Shown: in pieces, positions 62,075 through 64,000 of the stretch
How positions within the stretch are numbered: position 1 is the first letter of the stretch
Layout: each line of letters starts with the position of its first letter
Assembly (NCBI RefSeq): GCF_020829595.1
Contig: NZ_JAIVFW010000014.1
Location: forward strand, 62,001-126,000
From: Nostoc sp. CHAB 5844
GTDB taxonomy: Bacteria > Cyanobacteriota > Cyanobacteriia > Cyanobacteriales > Nostocaceae
DNA: 64,000 nt
Direction: 5' to 3'
The notes under the pieces: model-generated
Databases searched by the model: none
What the model was told of the DNA's origin: nothing
What the model saw: only the letters and a program-made list of their open reading frames with translations
Translations under genes and position numbers: made by a program

Positions 62075-63853
62075 TTAGATGTGTTTTAGCTTACCACTAT
62101 CTGGTACTACTGGTAGTTTGGGTTTTTGTTGTTCTTGTTCTTGTTGTGCTTGCAATTTTTGTTGAGCAATTGTTTGATTAGCTAATGCTAATGAGTTTTT
62201 TGGATCAAGTTGTAAGGTAGCGGTAAAAGTATTTACAGCTTCTTGTATTTTACCCAATCTCAATAAAGCAACTCCTTTACCAGCTAAGATGTTGGCATCA
62301 GTAGGAGCCAGAGTACTCGCTTGATTGTAAGCATTAATTGCTTCATCATATCTGGCTAAATTAAATAATATTATGCCTCGATTATACCATCCTTGCGGTA
62401 AATTAGGGTTGATATTGATCGCTCTATCCGCAGATACTAAGGCTTCGTGATTTCGGGATAAATGCCACAAGACAACACTTCGGTTAGCCCAAATATTGGC
62501 TAAGAGTGATTTATCTGCAAATTTGCCTACATTTTCTAATGCTTTATTATACGCTGCTAATGATGCTGGATAGCGTTCTAATGTTTTAAGAATTCTGCCT
62601 TTATTAAACCAAGCTTGAGCATATTTCTGATTAATTTGGGTAGCGCGATCGCTACTAGCAATTGCATCAGAATATCTACCTAAATACCACTGGGTGGCTG
62701 CACGATTATTCCATGCTTCAGCATAGTTGGGATTGAGGGCGATCGCTCTTTCTATTGATGCTAATCCTTCTTCGTAATTCCCTAACCCAGCTAAGGCAAT
62801 TCCTCTTTCTTGCCAAGCTAAGGCGGGACTTGCATCACCCCAGCGACTATCGCCTTGTAGTGCTTGTTCAGCGGCTGTTTGTGCTTCTTTAAATTTACCT
62901 AATTTGTTGAAGCTGGCACTTTGACTTGCTAAAGCTAACGCATAATTAGGACTTAGTTTCACAGCAAATTCATAGGAAACTGCGGCTTGTTCTGGTTTGC
63001 CGATCGCCGCTAATGATCTACCATGTTCTAACCAAATATCTGCATCTTTAGGATTCATCGCCACTGCTTGATCAAATGAGGCGATCGCTGCATCTAATTG
63101 TCCATTTTTTTTCTGTGCCAAGCCTTTAGTATACCAAGCAATTGCTGGCGTAGTATCACCCCAATAATTATTAACTTTAATTGCTGAGTCGCAGGCAGCG
63201 ATCGCTTCGCTTAACCTGTCTAAATTTGTTAATGTTTGACAATTACCTACTAAGGCTAAAGAATTTTCTGGATTAATTTCTAAAGCCCGATTAAATGAGG
63301 CGATCGCTGCTTCTAATTGTCCTAATTTACTTTGTCCTAAACCACGATTGTACCATGCCACCACTGCTGTTGTATTTCCCCAGTTGCCATCAGAACGTAA
63401 GGCTAAATCACAAGCGGCGATCGCTTCGGCAGTTTTGTTTAAACTTAATAATGCTTGACATCGTTGAGCTAAAGCTAAAGAATATTTTGGCTGGAGGCGT
63501 AAGGTGCGATCAGCTGACACTAACGCTTCACTATACTTTGCTTGCTTGAGTAAAATTTCTGTGCGTGTTACCCAAATTTCTAGTTCGTCCGGTTTAAGAC
63601 CAATTCCTTGATTACAAGCGGCGATCGCTTCTTCATATTTCTTTTCTTCTGCCAACAACTTACAAAAATTTGCCCAGTAGTCAAAATCTTTAATTTCTAA
63701 CTTTTCTTGAGCAAACAAAGTTTTTGGTACTAACGAATTTGCTAATAAAAAAACTGCTGTTAGTCCCCAGGCGATCCGGCTCGATTTGGCTACTTTACCA
63801 AACCAGTTATTAACAGCTAGTCCCCGTCTTGACTTAGCGTGAAAATATCTCAT
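62075..63853 (-). CDS. Exported TPR protein (about 14 repeats)
   Basis: 592 residues. A signal peptide or anchor occupies about 27-48 (IAWGLTAVFLLANSLVPKTLFA). Residues about 55-560 are consecutive 34-residue TPRs (YEEAIAACNQGIGLKPDELEIW and many more). A Gln-rich coiled segment (QEQEQQKPKLP) ends the protein. Some repeats contain HIP1 sites in DNA. Expected in the periplasm or lumen as a scaffold; the partner is unknown. Unlike the TPR-CHAT gene, the repeats here are diverged. Confidence 0.82.
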   Translation of the reverse strand: MRYFHAKSRRGLAVNNWFGKVAKSSRIAWGLTAVFLLANSLVPKTLFAQEKLEIKDFDYWANFCKLLAEEKKYEEAIAACNQGIGLKPDELEIWVTRTEILLKQAKYSEALVSADRTLRLQPKYSLALAQRCQALLSLNKTAEAIAACDLALRSDGNWGNTTAVVAWYNRGLGQSKLGQLEAAIASFNRALEINPENSLALVGNCQTLTNLDRLSEAIAACDSAIKVNNYWGDTTPAIAWYTKGLAQKKNGQLDAAIASFDQAVAMNPKDADIWLEHGRSLAAIGKPEQAAVSYEFAVKLSPNYALALASQSASFNKLGKFKEAQTAAEQALQGDSRWGDASPALAWQERGIALAGLGNYEEGLASIERAIALNPNYAEAWNNRAATQWYLGRYSDAIASSDRATQINQKYAQAWFNKGRILKTLERYPASLAAYNKALENVGKFADKSLLANIWANRSVVLWHLSRNHEALVSADRAININPNLPQGWYNRGIILFNLARYDEAINAYNQASTLAPTDANILAGKGVALLRLGKIQEAVNTFTATLQLDPKNSLALANQTIAQQKLQAQQEQEQQKPKLPVVPDSGKLKHI

Positions 63854-64000
63854 CTTTTTTAATTTTTGTAAATAAAATTTAACGATGTTGACAACTATGA
63901 AGTTCAGCCCGCATCAACTTTAGCAAAATCATCTTAGATGCATTAATTTTGCAAAGATTCGCAAAAATTAACATCCTGAACTAGAACAAAAGCCAAATTT

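Noticed and set aside
1-64000. tRNA or rRNA genes
   Set aside because: Scanning by eye for T-loop GGTTCGAATCC-type sequences with a matching acceptor stem gave none; a covariance search was not possible.

Overview
The window is chromosomal DNA of a filamentous, heterocyst-forming-type cyanobacterium (Nostocales, Nostoc/Tolypothrix-like). The evidence is the very frequent HIP1 octamer GCGATCGC, moderate-to-low GC, three PEP-CTERM proteins, three Uma2-family genes, NACHT/NB-ARC/TPR-CHAT proteins, short intergenic repeats such as GTCATTTGTC and CTGAGTGCTGAGT, and typical cyanobacterial enzymes (pheophorbide a oxygenase-like Rieske protein, phytol-kinase-like protein, PAP/fibrillin, MiaE, DUF3685). 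I saw no rRNA, tRNA or CRISPR.

Layout. 0-16.5 kb: Crp-family regulator, a stand-alone protein made of ArgRS end domains, HAD phosphatase, PEP-CTERM protein, recJ, GNAT, PD-(D/E)XK nuclease, CsaB-type pyruvyl transferase, amidase, polyphosphate-glucokinase-like ROK protein, creatininase-family protein, 2TM protein, two Uma2 proteins and a second PEP-CTERM protein. 16.6-33.5 kb: a TPR-CHAT protein with ten almost identical 120-bp repeats, a 21-bp tandem repeat, dapB, ilvD, an orphan modA, a third PEP-CTERM protein, a CARDB-subtilisin protease, azoreductase, a Fur/PerR-like regulator and a NACHT-pentapeptide protein.

33.5-43 kb is the most unusual part. After a pseudo-receiver DUF3685 protein and a ruined Rpn-family nuclease gene comes a run of same-strand genes: nucleotidyltransferase (NTP_transf_5), HPr-kinase-like protein, PqqD-domain protein with an internal Tat-like signal and a Thr/Pro-rich tail, 2OG-Fe(II) prolyl-hydroxylase-like oxygenase, GT60-like GlcNAc transferase fused to a degenerate nucleotidyltransferase domain, and an NDP-sugar epimerase joined by an ATGA overlap. 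I infer a peptide-tailoring system in which the PqqD-fused tail is hydroxylated on proline and then glycosylated and exported.

43-64 kb: phytol-kinase-like protein, SDR, MiaE, VOC protein, a xisH/xisI deletion remnant, a HigBA module, TPR protein, an RGG-rich protein, homocysteine-biosynthesis protein, Uma2, DUF5895, SLH-glycoside hydrolase, a pseudogene cluster (NB-ARC without a start codon; frameshifted fragment), MltA, Rieske oxygenase, PAP/fibrillin, ArsR and a TPR protein.

Small non-autonomous mobile elements are well preserved. Two nearly identical 145/146-bp elements lie in opposite orientation with perfect 9- and 10-bp target duplications, one of them inside the start of the Rpn pseudogene. 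A third, unrelated 113-bp element with a 10-bp duplication sits inside the peptide-tailoring cluster. Repeat-derived DNA is also carried in frame inside recJ and the NACHT gene.
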